From the NCBI GenBank assembly GCA_050084515.1, contig CM114274.1:34038001-34102000 (forward strand): 64,000 nt of DNA, read 5' to 3'. The position numbers and the translations under genes were made by a program. The notes beneath the pieces were generated by a model. The model searched no databases, was not told the origin of the DNA, and saw nothing but the letters and a program-made list of their open reading frames with translations. This DNA is from Blasia pusilla (taxonomy: Eukaryota > Marchantiophyta > Marchantiopsida > Blasiales). Shown one piece after another: positions 9,322 through 21,353 of this stretch. Positions within the stretch are counted from its first letter, which is position 1. Every line of letters begins with the position of its first letter.

Positions 9322-12300
9322 ATGGCTGCTGACGGATCGCATGATTACTCGAGCGATTTAGCCACCGCTTCAGCATCAATGACAGGTGAAGAGGAGATCA
9401 ATGACCTAACGGTCGGGTCATCACAAGGCGCAGGTGGCTCTCGCATTTCGTGGGGGTCGAGTCATCGGACCGGTAGAGAGACCATGTGCAGGGACACTGG
9501 CGGTGACGTAGGCTTTAGGGATGCAAACAGAGAGGTCGGTTCTTCTAGCAACGAAGGGCGCAGCAGTCTTTTTCCTTCTCAGTTAAATACTGGTGTTCTG
9601 GGAGTGACTGGAGAGAGCTCCTCTTATCGAAGACTTGGTAAGAATGAGGAAACTCTGGTTGATGTACATCAACCACATCCTCACAGGTCTCTGAATATGT
9701 GGTCTGAAGTTAAAAGACACACTCAAAGCTCCCCCCCTCCTTCACCGTCTCACTCTCCGCAATCAAATGGTGGCTGGAGGCTTTTGAAGGGTGATCATAG
9801 TGGACCTCGTGGGGCTCCTTCAAGAAGAGAACAACCTGACAATTCCGGCTCGAATGAGCCAGCGCAAATTGGGGAAATTCGTTCCGTAGTCTCTCCTGCC
9901 TCTGAAAAGTTCGCCAGTGCATGTGCAAGTCTGCTCGTCGGAGTTCCAGCAGGTATGCCCATTCATTATGGACCGGGTATGGAGGCAGAGTTGGCCAGGC
10001 AGGCCGTCCGCAGGGCCTACCCAGATCTCGGTTCTGCTCTGGCAACGGAAGCAATTAATGAAGGCATGGAGATTCGTGTCAATCCCGACAGATCTTTTGC
10101 CGAAGCGCACGAAATGATCCCGGGCGGTGCAACGGCGGAAGTGGAAGCCTTTGAATTAGAGCTAGAACGTTCCAGTGAACCCCCGCGTGGAGTAAGAGCA
10201 GGACGGCAGAAATTCCGAGGTGTTGAGAAACTTCATCACAAGCGAGCAAGATTTATCGCATTATCAGCGTATGTGTCTCTGTAAATATTCGAACCCCCGT
10301 CCACCCTATCCATGACAACTCCAACCATGGGTATCATCCATACGGAATAGTTTTTCGATTTTGCCATCGTCGCAGGCTCGCTTTGAGGTCATTGATTGTT
10401 CCTCCTCGAAATTTCTGAAAGGTGCCGAGATGAAATGAAAGGATTTTTTGAAGTATAAACATTGGGACACAGGGTTTCCAGACAGGTTAGTCTTGGAGTC
10501 GGCACCGAAATTGTCTCTATGGTACTGTTGTGTGCCCTAATATGCATTACGAACTGGGAAGAGTGTAGCAGCCAGCTATGTTAGCTCTGGGCAGTGAAAC
10601 ATGGAACTACAAGCTTGCCAGATGCCACTGCTTCAACCATTTTGGAACCGTTATGTGGAGGTCGTCTGTCTTACACGTGTTCATCTAGTAGTACCGCAAG
10701 CTCTCGAGTCATGGGAGGTTCAACGGAAAGAACCTCTAGTGCGCCTCTGAGTAATCTACGTTGGAAGAGCTTTTGGAGGGTTTCAAGCTGGTGAAAGTAG
10801 GAAAGGTCTGATGTCGTGAATCTCGAGAGCTGACCTTTGTTAATTTCGTAGGAGTCATACCCTACATGTTTTGTGTCCTAGGGTCTGCTGAATTGTTCTG
10901 TGGGGGTCGTCTGTCTCACAAGTGTTCATCTAGTAGTACCACAAGGTCTCCGAGTCATGGGAGGTTCAACGCAAAGAACCTCCAGTGAACCACTCAGAGA
11001 GAAGGGTTGGGAGTGATATTCTTAGTTCAGAAATTCACGCACTATCGGCTGGGCTACTAGTAATTCGCAAGAGTCATACCCTACCTGTTCTATTTCCTAG
11101 GGTCTGCTGAATTGTTCTGTGGATGTCGTCTGTCTTACATGTGCTCATCTAGTAGTACCACAAGCTCTCGAGCCATGGGAGGATCAATGCTAAGAACCTC
11201 TAGTGCACCTCTGAGTTCTTTATGTCGAAAGAGCTTTCGTAGGGTTTCAAGCTGGTGAAAGTAGGAAAGGTCTGACGTCGTGAATCTGGAGAGCTGACCA
11301 TCGTGGCACGTTCACGGATCCCACCTGTTATGACAGTAATTTACAGGGGTCATACTCTACCTGTTTGTTTCCTAGGGTCTGCTGCAAATATTTTGAAACT
11401 GCAGTTTTAGACCTGTACCAATAGAGACGTACGATCAAACAGAAACTCAGTCAACACAACCTGAAGGTGGTGCATTTTGCATGAATGAATTCGCTGCTGG
11501 ACTATTCTACTGGTAGAGTCCGACATAAATATCGGTGCTTACATGTTACTGTCATTCCTAGTCATAAACGTCTTACATGATTGCTGACACTATAACATTT
11601 TGGAACTGTGTAGGTATGGAGTCCTAGGGGGACCAAGTTTGTTAGGATGTGGGAACCTAGTTGTGAGCTCCATTCAGTTTGGATTTCACAGATAATATAT
11701 TTGCTGCAGTGTAGGGTTGAATTGAAAGGCAGTGGAGTTTCCAGGATTATTCTATTCTGCAATGCTCATAGTCATGCTAACTAACTGTAGCTCTATTACA
11801 TGTGACAACTTGAGAGTCTTTTGTTGATATTTCAGACGGCGGCACCACTCCTCTGTTCCTTCACGCAGTTCCTCACCTTCTTCGTCTTCTTCCTCACGAC
11901 CAAGCTCACCTTCTGGATGGGAACAGGGTGGTCAGCCACCACCGTCCGAAGGACCCTTCCACCTACTACCTCAAGATTGGCGGGACCCAATGGAGATGGA
12001 CTATACTGAAGGGGAGGATGGTGACGATGGCAGGAACCACATGCTTGCTGCAATGGAAGATGATGAAGTCAGGATGGACCTAACAGACGATTTGTTGCAC
12101 AAAGTATGTACCAGACTGATTGATCCACTTGGTCATGAATTCCGATTGACTGATGCACCATCCGAGTGTCTCAAAGTCAGGCATTAGTATGTGGACTCTA
12201 TTGGTACTGAATGGAAGGCTCTTGGAGAATTCTCTGAATATGTGTAGGGGTCCTCTTGCTGTCAATCTGTACAGGCATGTAGATGCAGGATCTACTGGGC

Positions 12301-15300
12301 TGACAAGTGGTACTTTGTGATGCTTCATGCAGATATTTTCTTTCCTTGATGACACTTCTCTTTGTCAAGCGGCCATGGTCTGTAAGCAGTGGCGGGTGGC
12401 AAGTGCACATGAAGACTTTTGGAAGTCACTCAACTTTGAGGAGCGTAGTGTGAGCCATGAGCAAGGTACCTCACCCATTAAATGCCTGAAAGGACAAGGA
12501 GTACAAATGGATGAGAAAGCATACTTGATGGGGGAAGTCGGAAGATTTTGTAGCATATACCTACTTTACTTGCATTCTGTACTTTTAGGAGTTAAGGCTG
12601 TGTATGCTCATCTTTCACAATTGTGCAGTTAATGGACCATGCTATAAGTTTACACATGCTGAAAAGTTGACAGAGTTGCCCCATTCCAGTTGGTCGTCTT
12701 TGTGTAAGGTATCCCAAAGCAACACAGCTCAATTTGCGGGGTGTTTCATGTGTTGACGAAGTGTTAGTAAGAGATGCAATGCGATCACTGAGGTAAAGGA
12801 TGCCTTCTTTTGATCTGATTTCACTGTGGTTGATGACTTTGTTTGATGAGATGAATCATTGGATTTCCTACTAGTTATCTTTTGTAGTAATGGCACTCTA
12901 AGCAACTGGTGATCTCGTAGTCAGGCTTCAACTGTACACATGCGCCCAAAATTTTGCGCTCTTGTTGATACACTTCTGCTTTATAAAAAAATTGTGCAGG
13001 AATCTGGAGATGCTGACCCTGGGTCGTGGACTTCTAAGCGATGGGTTCTTTTATGCGCTAGCAGCAGAATGCGCTGCCCTCCAAAATCTCAGTATCACGG
13101 AGGCGGTGTTGGGTAGTGGTGGAGCACAAGAAATTCAACTCCGACATGATTCATTGCGCTCTCTTCAGATACAGAAGTGCCGCGTACTTCGTATTGCTAT
13201 TAGGTTTGCTTCCAAAGTTTAATTGGCTATCTCTCCTTGACTTCTAATGTGTAGGAGTCTTGAGCAGCTCAAAATAGTTTGATCAATTGGAGGTCAGTCA
13301 ACCCAACACTGTAATTGTCCCAATTCTACCCTTGGATGAGAAAATAAGTGTGGCACATTGTCCCGGCTTATGAGTGTTTGGTTAATGCAGGTGCCCACAG
13401 CTTGATCATCTTTCCTTGAAGCGCACTGGGACAGCTTCAGCTATTCTGCACTGTCCTCGACTCATTACATTGGATGTTTCTTCTTGCCACAAGCTTTCTG
13501 ACGCAAGTGTAAGAGCAGCAGCCACAGCATGTCCACTGCTTGCAACTTTGGATATGTCCAACTGCACCTATGTCAGTGATGAGACTCTGCGGGAAATCTC
13601 AGTTGCTTGCACCAATCTCCGGACACTCGATGCATCCTACTGTCCTAATATATCTCTGGAGGTAAGCCTAGTTCTTGCTTGTCGCATCTAGTGCCAATTA
13701 TGTTGTCCTCATTTTGCTGACTGTGTACACTTTACAGTACAATCTTGGAGGGTTTGCTTGTTGTAGTGTTGATGTATTCAGATGAATGTCTCAGAAAACT
13801 GGTCATCTTCTGTTTTATGGGAGCTTGGCTGAGTTTGTGTAACGTTCTTTGTGGAACCAGGCTTACAAATGTAATCTGGAATGGCCACTTTTGTTCATCT
13901 TATAGTTATTGCCTTATATATGCATTATCAATTTTGTAGTTATGGTTGTCAATGAAGAGTCAGCTCATGTATGGGGAAAAGAGAGGTTCTACGCTGTTGC
14001 TGACATTGTCTATGTGGTTTGTTTGAGATTATTGTTGTGAAAGAAAATAATTTCTTTAGGTCTTGTTGAATTTATCCATGAATATAGACAAACTGCCTCC
14101 TGTTGCTAATGTATATTGCCTATGTATTATATGTTTTGGCTTTTTTGTAAAATGCTGAGATTTGGGTATTACGTCTTTGCAGGGTGTGCGTATGCCTATG
14201 CTGATGGACTTGAGGCTGATAAGTTGTGAGGGTATAATTTCATCTTCGATGGCAGCACTGGCCAATTGTGCCATGCTTGAGGTGCTAGTTTCCTCCCAAC
14301 TTCCTTTCTATGTGTAGAGATGATGCCCATGAGTCTGGATGGTTGTTGACATCACTCTTCAGTGAATTATGTAAGAGAAGGATCTGTGTTTGTGTGGGTC
14401 CTATTTCTGTCAGCTTCCAGCAGGAATAATTTGGAAAGGTAGTCAGTCATATAGCATAAGTAGTCTACTTTCAAGAAATTAACAGTGTAAAAGTGAAGTG
14501 TATCCACAGGTTCTACAAATGGATTTCTGTTGGCTGCTGACTGCCGTGACTCTTGATTTACCACGTCTCCGCCAAATCAGTTTGAGCAATATTCGAAAGT
14601 AGGTTATGTCCTGTTGCAAATAATAACTTGTTTCTCAATTGTTCTTTGTTTCCAATTTAAATACAGAGCATACATTATTTTCCATTTATCTATATTTCTC
14701 AGCAAGTGTGCGCTGGTCTATTTTCCAATCCAGGTTCGTGGAGTTGACCTTGCGGAGTCCTGCCTTAGAGAAATTAAATCTTACAAATTGTCCTAGTTTG
14801 AACCGAGTGGATATCACTTCCAGTTCTCTTCAGGTAAAATATCTGTGAGTTGCAACAATATTCTACAGTATTATTGGGGAAATTCTGAGCAGATCAGGAT
14901 AGGGTGTAATTGTTCTTATGGAGCATGTTAAACCTTGCTGACTTGCTAAGTGATTTAGAGTTTGGAGAGGGCCTTAGTGTGAAAAACCTGCTCAACTCTT
15001 TCCTTGTGCAACTAATTCAATGCCCATGTGAATGTGCATCCTTGACCTTCAGTAGATAGATCTATTGGTAGCACTTTGGCAAATCCATTGTAAAGTTGCG
15101 GATTTGGTGGTGAAACCTAGACTATCTTTTGGGGAGCAATTGTGTAGTCGTTTTTGTTGTTTACATATAATCTGGAAATACGAAAGGTCCTCAGCCAATA
15201 ATTTACTTATTCTTCTTTTGTCTTCAGGTTATAAGAGAGGATATCTCAGTGTCTGATTTTGTGATCCTTTGTTCTGGCAGAGTTTGGCGCTCAGGCAGCA

Positions 15301-18300
15301 GTTGGGTCTCTCAAGTATGGCATTACAGTGCCCATGGTTACGAGAGGTTGATTTGACAGAGTGTGAATCACTGACAAATGCTGTCTGTGACGTGTTCAGT
15401 GATGGTGGAGGGTGTCCAAAGCTGAATACTTTGATACTCGACAGCTGTGAGGTGGGTTGGAATTCTGAGGTGCAAACGTTTTTACAAAAGTCATTGGTAA
15501 TTTTCAAGAACGGGACAGATGCAAAGAACTTCAACCAGCTAGCATCTATCAGTAAACAGTTTCTTGTATTGGTTCATGCTATTTAGCTAGTACGTCCAAT
15601 GTGGTGGAAGCCACAAAACAAGAAGCTAATAATATTCCACCCAATTCGTGAATGGATGAATATAATGTCTGTATAATACTTCATTGGTGGTATGCTTATT
15701 TTGATTGTTCAAGTTGGCATCTTGCACAATCTACTTATGCAGTGGATGACTTACAGTTTTAGATGCATCTGGATAACTACATTCAGATGAGCTTGTGCTA
15801 AATTGTGTGGTAAAATCTGGTGCGTACTCTGTGTAAATATCTGGTACCTCATGTTTGCACCTTAGGTTTGACACTTGATTGCAAGTGTCTGCAAAGGCAC
15901 GATGTGAACTTGGTTGTAGTTTTGTCACTTACCATCGTTTTTCCATCTGTGACTTATTAGAAGTGTCTTATATGGCATGGAAGATGGCTGTGACTTACAG
16001 TTGCTCTGTATATAAGGGGCCCAATCTTGATCATTCTCACAAGAATGTCGTGTTTCATGCAGGGATTAACGGAGGTGAAATTGTCCTCGTCCTCACTACA
16101 AAGTCTTTCTCTAGCGGGCTGCCGAAATATTTCCTCCCTCACTCTGGCTTGTCCTGTTCTTCAGCACTTGCATCTCGATGGGTGTGACCATCTGACTGCG
16201 GCATCATTTTCTCCGGTGTGTTAGTCATTTCCGTTACTAAAAGAGTTTGTTGGAATGAATTTGTGTGGATGATGTCAGATGTGTTCAGTCAGTATGAAGG
16301 CAGTTGCACCTCTTGGATTATCAAAAGGAATTGTCAATTGAGATAGAGTGAGCTTTGCAGAATTTTGGGCTGGTCATCTTGTTTTGGTTTTATGATAATT
16401 TCTAATGTGTTGCAACCTTGGGAAGTGTATTTTTCTTTCCTACTGCTTAGCAAAGTCTTAGCATTTACTAGAGTGTCCTGTCAACAGGTGGGATTACAAT
16501 CTCTCAACCTTGGGATTTGCCCACATCTGGTCAAGCTTGAGGTTGAGGCATCACAGATGACAAGTCTGGATTTAAGAGGATGTGGCGTCCTGAATCAAGC
16601 TACAATTCGCTGCCCATCTCTTTTGTCCCTCGATGCATCATACTGCAGGTATGAATGGGGAAGTGCCATGTGGACTGTTGTGAAGCTCTGTGTAGCCTAC
16701 TGTGATATTTATTTTAATCTTCAATGTTTCAAAGAGGTCTCTGGTTTCTAACTAGGTTTATTTACTGTGATTGGTTTACAAACAGTCAATTGGGAGACGA
16801 TTGTCTAACAGCAACAACATATGCCTGCCCAGCTATTCAATCTTTGGTTTTAGCATCCTGTCCTTCTGTGGGGCCTGCTGGGCTTCTGGCTCTGAAAAGA
16901 TTAAGAGATCTAACGATGCTTGACCTTTCATACACATTCTTGACCGACCTGTCACCAATATTTGAGGCCTGTCCTCGCTTAAAGGTCAAGCTCTTTATCC
17001 CTCGGATTTTAGTTACTGAATAATATGGAAGTAAATGGAATATTGCAACATCTTATTGTGAAGTGTTACTATTAGTCCTGCTTGAACCACCATGGTATTG
17101 GGACTGGGGACAGGAAATATTTTTAAATAAGAGCATAATTTGAGTGGTTGTCCATTATTTTAGAATTTATATTTTGCTTGAACACGCAAGGTCTTCTTTT
17201 CCAGCTGTTTTTGTCATTTTGATTTCGGGTGGAGCTAATGCCCTGACAATGTACTGTAAACTTGTTGCAACTACAGGTTCTGAGGCTGTCTGCATGCAAA
17301 TACTTGGGTGACACTGCATTGGATGCCTTACATGGTGGAAAAGTACTTCCAGAGTTGCGGGAACTGGATTTGTCTTATGGAAGCCTAGGACATTCTGCAA
17401 TTGAAAGAGTGATGGCCTTATGCCCGCATCTATCTCGTGTGAGCCTCAATGGGTGTGCTCATGTTACAGATCTTCTCTGGGCATGCTTGTCTGCCCCTCC
17501 TGTGGTTGGTGTTGGTTCCAGGAGTGGCAGTAGTATTGAGGATACAGGAATGGAAGATGCTTTGTCACCTGATGGAACAAGTGATATCCACGTTCATGGA
17601 AGTGAACAGCCAATGGATCTGGGTGTTTCTAAAGAAATCAGAATCGAGCATGCCACAATAAGTGGTGTTGACGAAACTGACGAAGTTGCTTCGGAAATTG
17701 AATCCTCAGATCTTGAGAGTAGTGTAAACCTGTTAACTGATGTGTCAGATTCTAGTCTTTTGGGTTCGTGCCCAGAACCGGTGACGATCATAAGTACAGA
17801 ACTTGAGATTGTGGAACCTACTGTCTCGATAGACGCGGAAACAGGTCTTGTCAGGGCATTACAAAATCTCAGCTGTGTTGGTTGCCCACATATCAAGAGG
17901 GTTTTCCTTCCCCGGTTTGCTGCCTGTTTCCATCTTTCGTCTCTGAATCTCTCCCTATCTATTAACATACGGGAGGTTTCACTATCATGCATGAACCTGA
18001 CATCCCTTAACTTAAGGTCAGTACTCTGAGCTTTCGCGTCTTTGCTCCTTTTGGTCATCTCTTTGTGAATTCTTGCGGCAGGAAGTCAGTCAGATGTATG
18101 AACTGATTGATTGTGTCTTTCAGCAACTGTGCAGGATTGGTGTTACTTCAGCTGGAATGTCCCCGACTCATGAGCTTATGCCTCCAGGTTTGTGAATGCA
18201 ATCTGTGTCTGCATTGAAAATCTAGTAGGGTTAGTTATTTCTAAATTCCTTACCCAAGAAGATTGTGCCTTGGAGATTTAGAGTTTTTATGGTTGTCATG

Positions 18301-18659
18301 AAGGAGTTGAACAGTTGATGAAGCAGCTACCAACAGGATTTATCTGTATGTCTGGGATTTGTGCCAGGCATGTGGTATTGAAGCGGAGATGTTAGAGCTT
18401 GCTATACAAGGTTGTGGCCTTCTGGAGACACTGGATGTCCGCAACTGCTCAAAGGTTTACCCAAGTTCTCTCTTCTTCTGTTCGTTCACATCACATGCAG
18501 CAGTTTTTTGAAGCCATTTTAGGATATTCCCATGCTGTGATACTGTTTTAAGTTAGTAACAAGACTTGTTTATACATTCAGGTCTCTCCGGCAGCCCTTG
18601 CTCAGATGCGAACTGTTTGTCCTGGCTTGAAGCGCCTATACACCACAATGCTCACATGA
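9322..18659 (+). CDS. FBL15: F-box/LRR-repeat protein 15 (SLOW MOTION orthologue)
   Basis: Substrate-recognition subunit of an SCF ubiquitin ligase; in Arabidopsis FBL15/SLOMO affects auxin homeostasis and organ initiation. Coding exons read from conserved text and GT-AG phase: 9322-10268, 11836-12103, 12333-12465, 12690-12792, 13000-13203, 13391-13661, 14183-14281, 14510-14598, 14734-14833, 15281-15451, 16063-16215, 16488-16648, 16786-16984, 17277-18016, 18124-18187, 18368-18454, 18582-18659. They give about 1288 residues with every junction in phase. The F-box (DLTDDLLHK, then FSFLDDTSLCQAAMVCKQW) spans about residues 397-442. Cys-rich LRRs fill the remainder (for example LSLKRTG, SCHKLSDA, CPNISLE, LNLGICPHLV, CKYLGD, LNGCAHV). 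The Arabidopsis protein is near 990 residues; this one has a roughly 300-residue low-complexity N-terminal exon and a roughly 120-residue acidic insert at about 1041-1165. The ATG at 9322 lies in a GAGATGGCT context, first after an in-frame stop at 9286. The first exon's membership rests on phase match (GC|A) and a KRAR motif before the junction, so it is less certain than the rest. Confidence 0.92.
10600..11385. repeat. Tandem repeat array in FBL15 intron 1
   Basis: Three degenerate copies of a 220-245 bp unit lie in the 1.57-kb first intron. The anchor GTCGTCTGTCT (second base run varies) is found at 10661, 10906 and 11125, each followed by TTCATCTAGTAGTACC and CTAGGGTCTGCTG-type blocks; a fourth partial copy ends near 11385. 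The unit contains no convincing coding frame. Confidence 0.8.
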
Positions 18660-20039
18660 GGTTGATGAATTGGATTGCACATCGATGATGTGTGTCAGTG
18701 ATCAACCTAGAAACTTCTTCACTCGGGCAACATGTTGAAGATTCTGGACGTGACAAGCCTGGCTGGCAACTTCGATTACCTTGAAGTGGAAGTGTCAAGT
18801 GGATTGACAAACTTAAGATGAGCTTGTCAAGCATTTGACTGGCCGATGATCTACATCCTATTTTCAAAGGGTTTTTGAGGTTGAGACCATCAATAACAGT
18901 ATGGCTTGCTCTGCCATGACACAAAAACTAATGAGCAACTGTCACTTGGGTTGATACAGAAGGACATTGATTTTTATGATGTGATCCTCATGAGGATAAC
19001 TAAGGTTGGTTGGAGGCGCAGGAGCAACTGACTTCATCAGCTCTTCCCAATGTGCCGTGCTGCACTGCCTTGGTGGTGTATGATACTTGATTCACACCTT
19101 GAAACACATTATGCAGAGCAACTATGAGAGTTGACCGGGTGACACTCCATAGTGAAGAATCAGTGAAATTCTTGTGCAAGAATTCTGAAGGCAAAGCAGC
19201 TGGTTTCCCTTGTGGTCTTTGAGCACTGTGGGGTTATTGTCTACTCCCAGGTCGGAAACTGTAGAGTACATTGCAATGCCGCATTATGGGAGGTCAGGGC
19301 ATAAATTTCCAAAAGTGCTGGACTTTCTTGTAAGCATATATGATGCAGTGATCAGCTTTTTCCCATTTCATTTTTCATACCGTATCTTCATACCCATTTC
19401 ACCTTCATCCCGTATCTTCATATACTTGTCCAGAAACAATACTCTCTAGGAGATCGAACTTGCAGGAGATCGTTTTGCGGCCTGTCACGCGTATCATGTA
19501 CATGGTAATGTTGAGTTGAGTAAAGGGATTCTTGAGGTCATATTGCTGATTTGAATTGCATGGGATCTTGTAATGTTGCCTTCCCATTGTACATGGCATG
19601 GGTATGTACAATTTGGACTTTGTGTGAACCTGTCTTTCCACCAACTCATCTAGGTTTCCACGGGTCTGTTAAGAGACGTTTCAAGTCTGTCATTGTAGTT
19701 CCTCGGCATTTGGTTGCAAGTACTGTATTATATTCTCCAATGCTATCCTCTTCAGTTGTTACCCCTAATTGGGCTCTGAGCCGATTCTATTAGGTTTCTG
19801 TTGAATTGGGAACTAGAGCTGAACTTTATTGATGTACATTGGAGGACTGCCCAGCTCAAGAGGATGGGGATAACTTACATATTGAATTATGAAGACCTAA
19901 TTCAATAGTGGGTGTATCAGTGTTTCTTAATTTTGTGGAAATCTTATGGATGAGTTAGTTATCTTTGTGAATGCGTCGCTAGTAGGACTTGTAACGTTCA
20001 TGACCAGAAGTCTTTCGCTCGAGAAACGCACACGAAGAA
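18660..20039. other. FBL15 3' flank and intergenic DNA
   Basis: The first few hundred bases after the FBL15 stop are probably its 3' untranslated region; no clear AATAAA signal is visible near the stop. No coding frame in this stretch has recognisable protein features, and no tandem or inverted repeat stands out. Confidence 0.4.
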
Positions 20040-20708
20040 GTTATGGGCTACCAGCTTGAATGTTCCATATCCATTGCAATACCAAGAACATGTATCATAT
20101 CGAAATTAGCAAACCTTTGCTGGGTTTTAGCAAGTATCCATCATGTATGCCCAAACTCAAGGTGTGATGCAACAACCTCAATTGTTGATAGCAACACAAC
20201 AACAAAAACTGATTTAGTTGTAACAACCATAATGGCAATAGGTAATGCATTAGTCCTTGTGTTGGCTATGCTTGAATTGCAAAACATACCTCCCATTATT
20301 TCGCTTCCACCCAAGCCTCCGCACGGGGTGGGTCTTTTGTTCCCAACGATCTCAATTCACTAAACATATGGGCAGTGTAACCTTGATTGCCACAAGCAAT
20401 GCACTGGAAATTGGCCCTTAAAAGTCCTGGATGCCTTCTTGGGTTCTTTTGTGCAGCTAACTACACCTTCCGGCTTGTGAAGTGTTTAGCCAAATCATCC
20501 ACCATTAATCTTTCCCCTTACTTTTTAAGTTTCTTGTGGGGCTACTTGAATGATGGGAACCTTCATATATTGGCCACGTGGTTGACCTTCAATGAGGACT
20601 TCATGACTTCCTTGGGGGTCTACAAGCCTGCTCTCTTTGATTCTCTGGTTCTCTTCGTTCCCGTCTTCGCTCAAGACACTAATCACAACTTTCAGTGATT
20701 GTGGGTTG
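20040..20708 (-). pseudogene. Possible gag remnant with a decayed zinc knuckle
   Basis: On the minus strand around 20370-20415 the reading is QCIACGNQGYTAHMF. This is a CCHC knuckle (C-x2-C-x4-H-x4-C) in which His is Tyr and the last Cys is Phe, each one base change away. It lies directly inside an LTR at 20709, on the side where gag of a minus-strand element is expected. Nothing else of gag is convincing. Confidence 0.35.
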
Positions 20709-21353
20709 TGTCGTGCGTATACACATCGCTACAAAACATACATTGCTGTAACCGAACATACACACAAACGTACACCATGCGATGCTAACTCATGACATCC
20801 AAACAACGAGATGAGAAGTACCAAAATATTTCCAACTGAGTCGGTCAAATCTCTCCATCAGAACAACAAGATCTCGCACCAAGCTCTCTACGATGTGCAC
20901 TCTCTCTCTTGTCAAACCAAACCCACTTTCTTTATGAGAGGCTTAGGTTACACACACAAGGCAAGGACGACCATAGCTCCGCTGCCTCATACCAAGAGAT
21001 TCAACAATGAGAGGATGAGCACTCAAGCTCTCTTTCTTGGAGATATACCCCCTTCTCTTTCCCAAACCCTCTCCACGATAACCTATGCTCGCAGGTCACC
21101 TCCTTGGCTCTTGACCTGCTATAGTGGGTCAAGGGACACTTCCCAAAGTAGAAAGTAAATGGTACGACAAACGATAATTTGCCCGAAATAGTAAGTTTCT
21201 CAATATGGCTCCAAATGAGCAGAAATGAAGGGAAAACCTGCTCTCTCAGGTTACCCGTGGCCCAATAGGTCACCCTTAACCTCTTGAGACTGTCCTTCAC
21301 TATCTCCGAAGGCGCTCTACTAGATCTCGTCGATCTATCCTGAAAGACGTGAC
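20709..21353 (-). mobile_element. LTR family B, solo or 5' LTR on the minus strand
   Basis: On the plus strand it begins TGTCGTGCGTATAC and ends with AAAGACGTGAC, the reverse of TGTCACGTCTC...CGCACGACA. It matches the LTRs of the element at 25670-34865 along most of its length, including AAGTACCAAAATAT, CAAACCAAACCCACT, CTTGGCTCTTGACCTG and TCTACTAGATCTC blocks. No exact target-site duplication is visible at its borders. Confidence 0.82.

Noticed and set aside
8907-9332. 141-codon frame just upstream of FBL15
   Set aside because: It overlaps the FBL15 start in another frame, has no recognisable motifs and lies in leader sequence; at most part of an upstream ORF.
17594-18058. 154-codon minus-strand frame over FBL15 exon 14
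   Set aside because: Antisense shadow of the conserved LRR coding exon.
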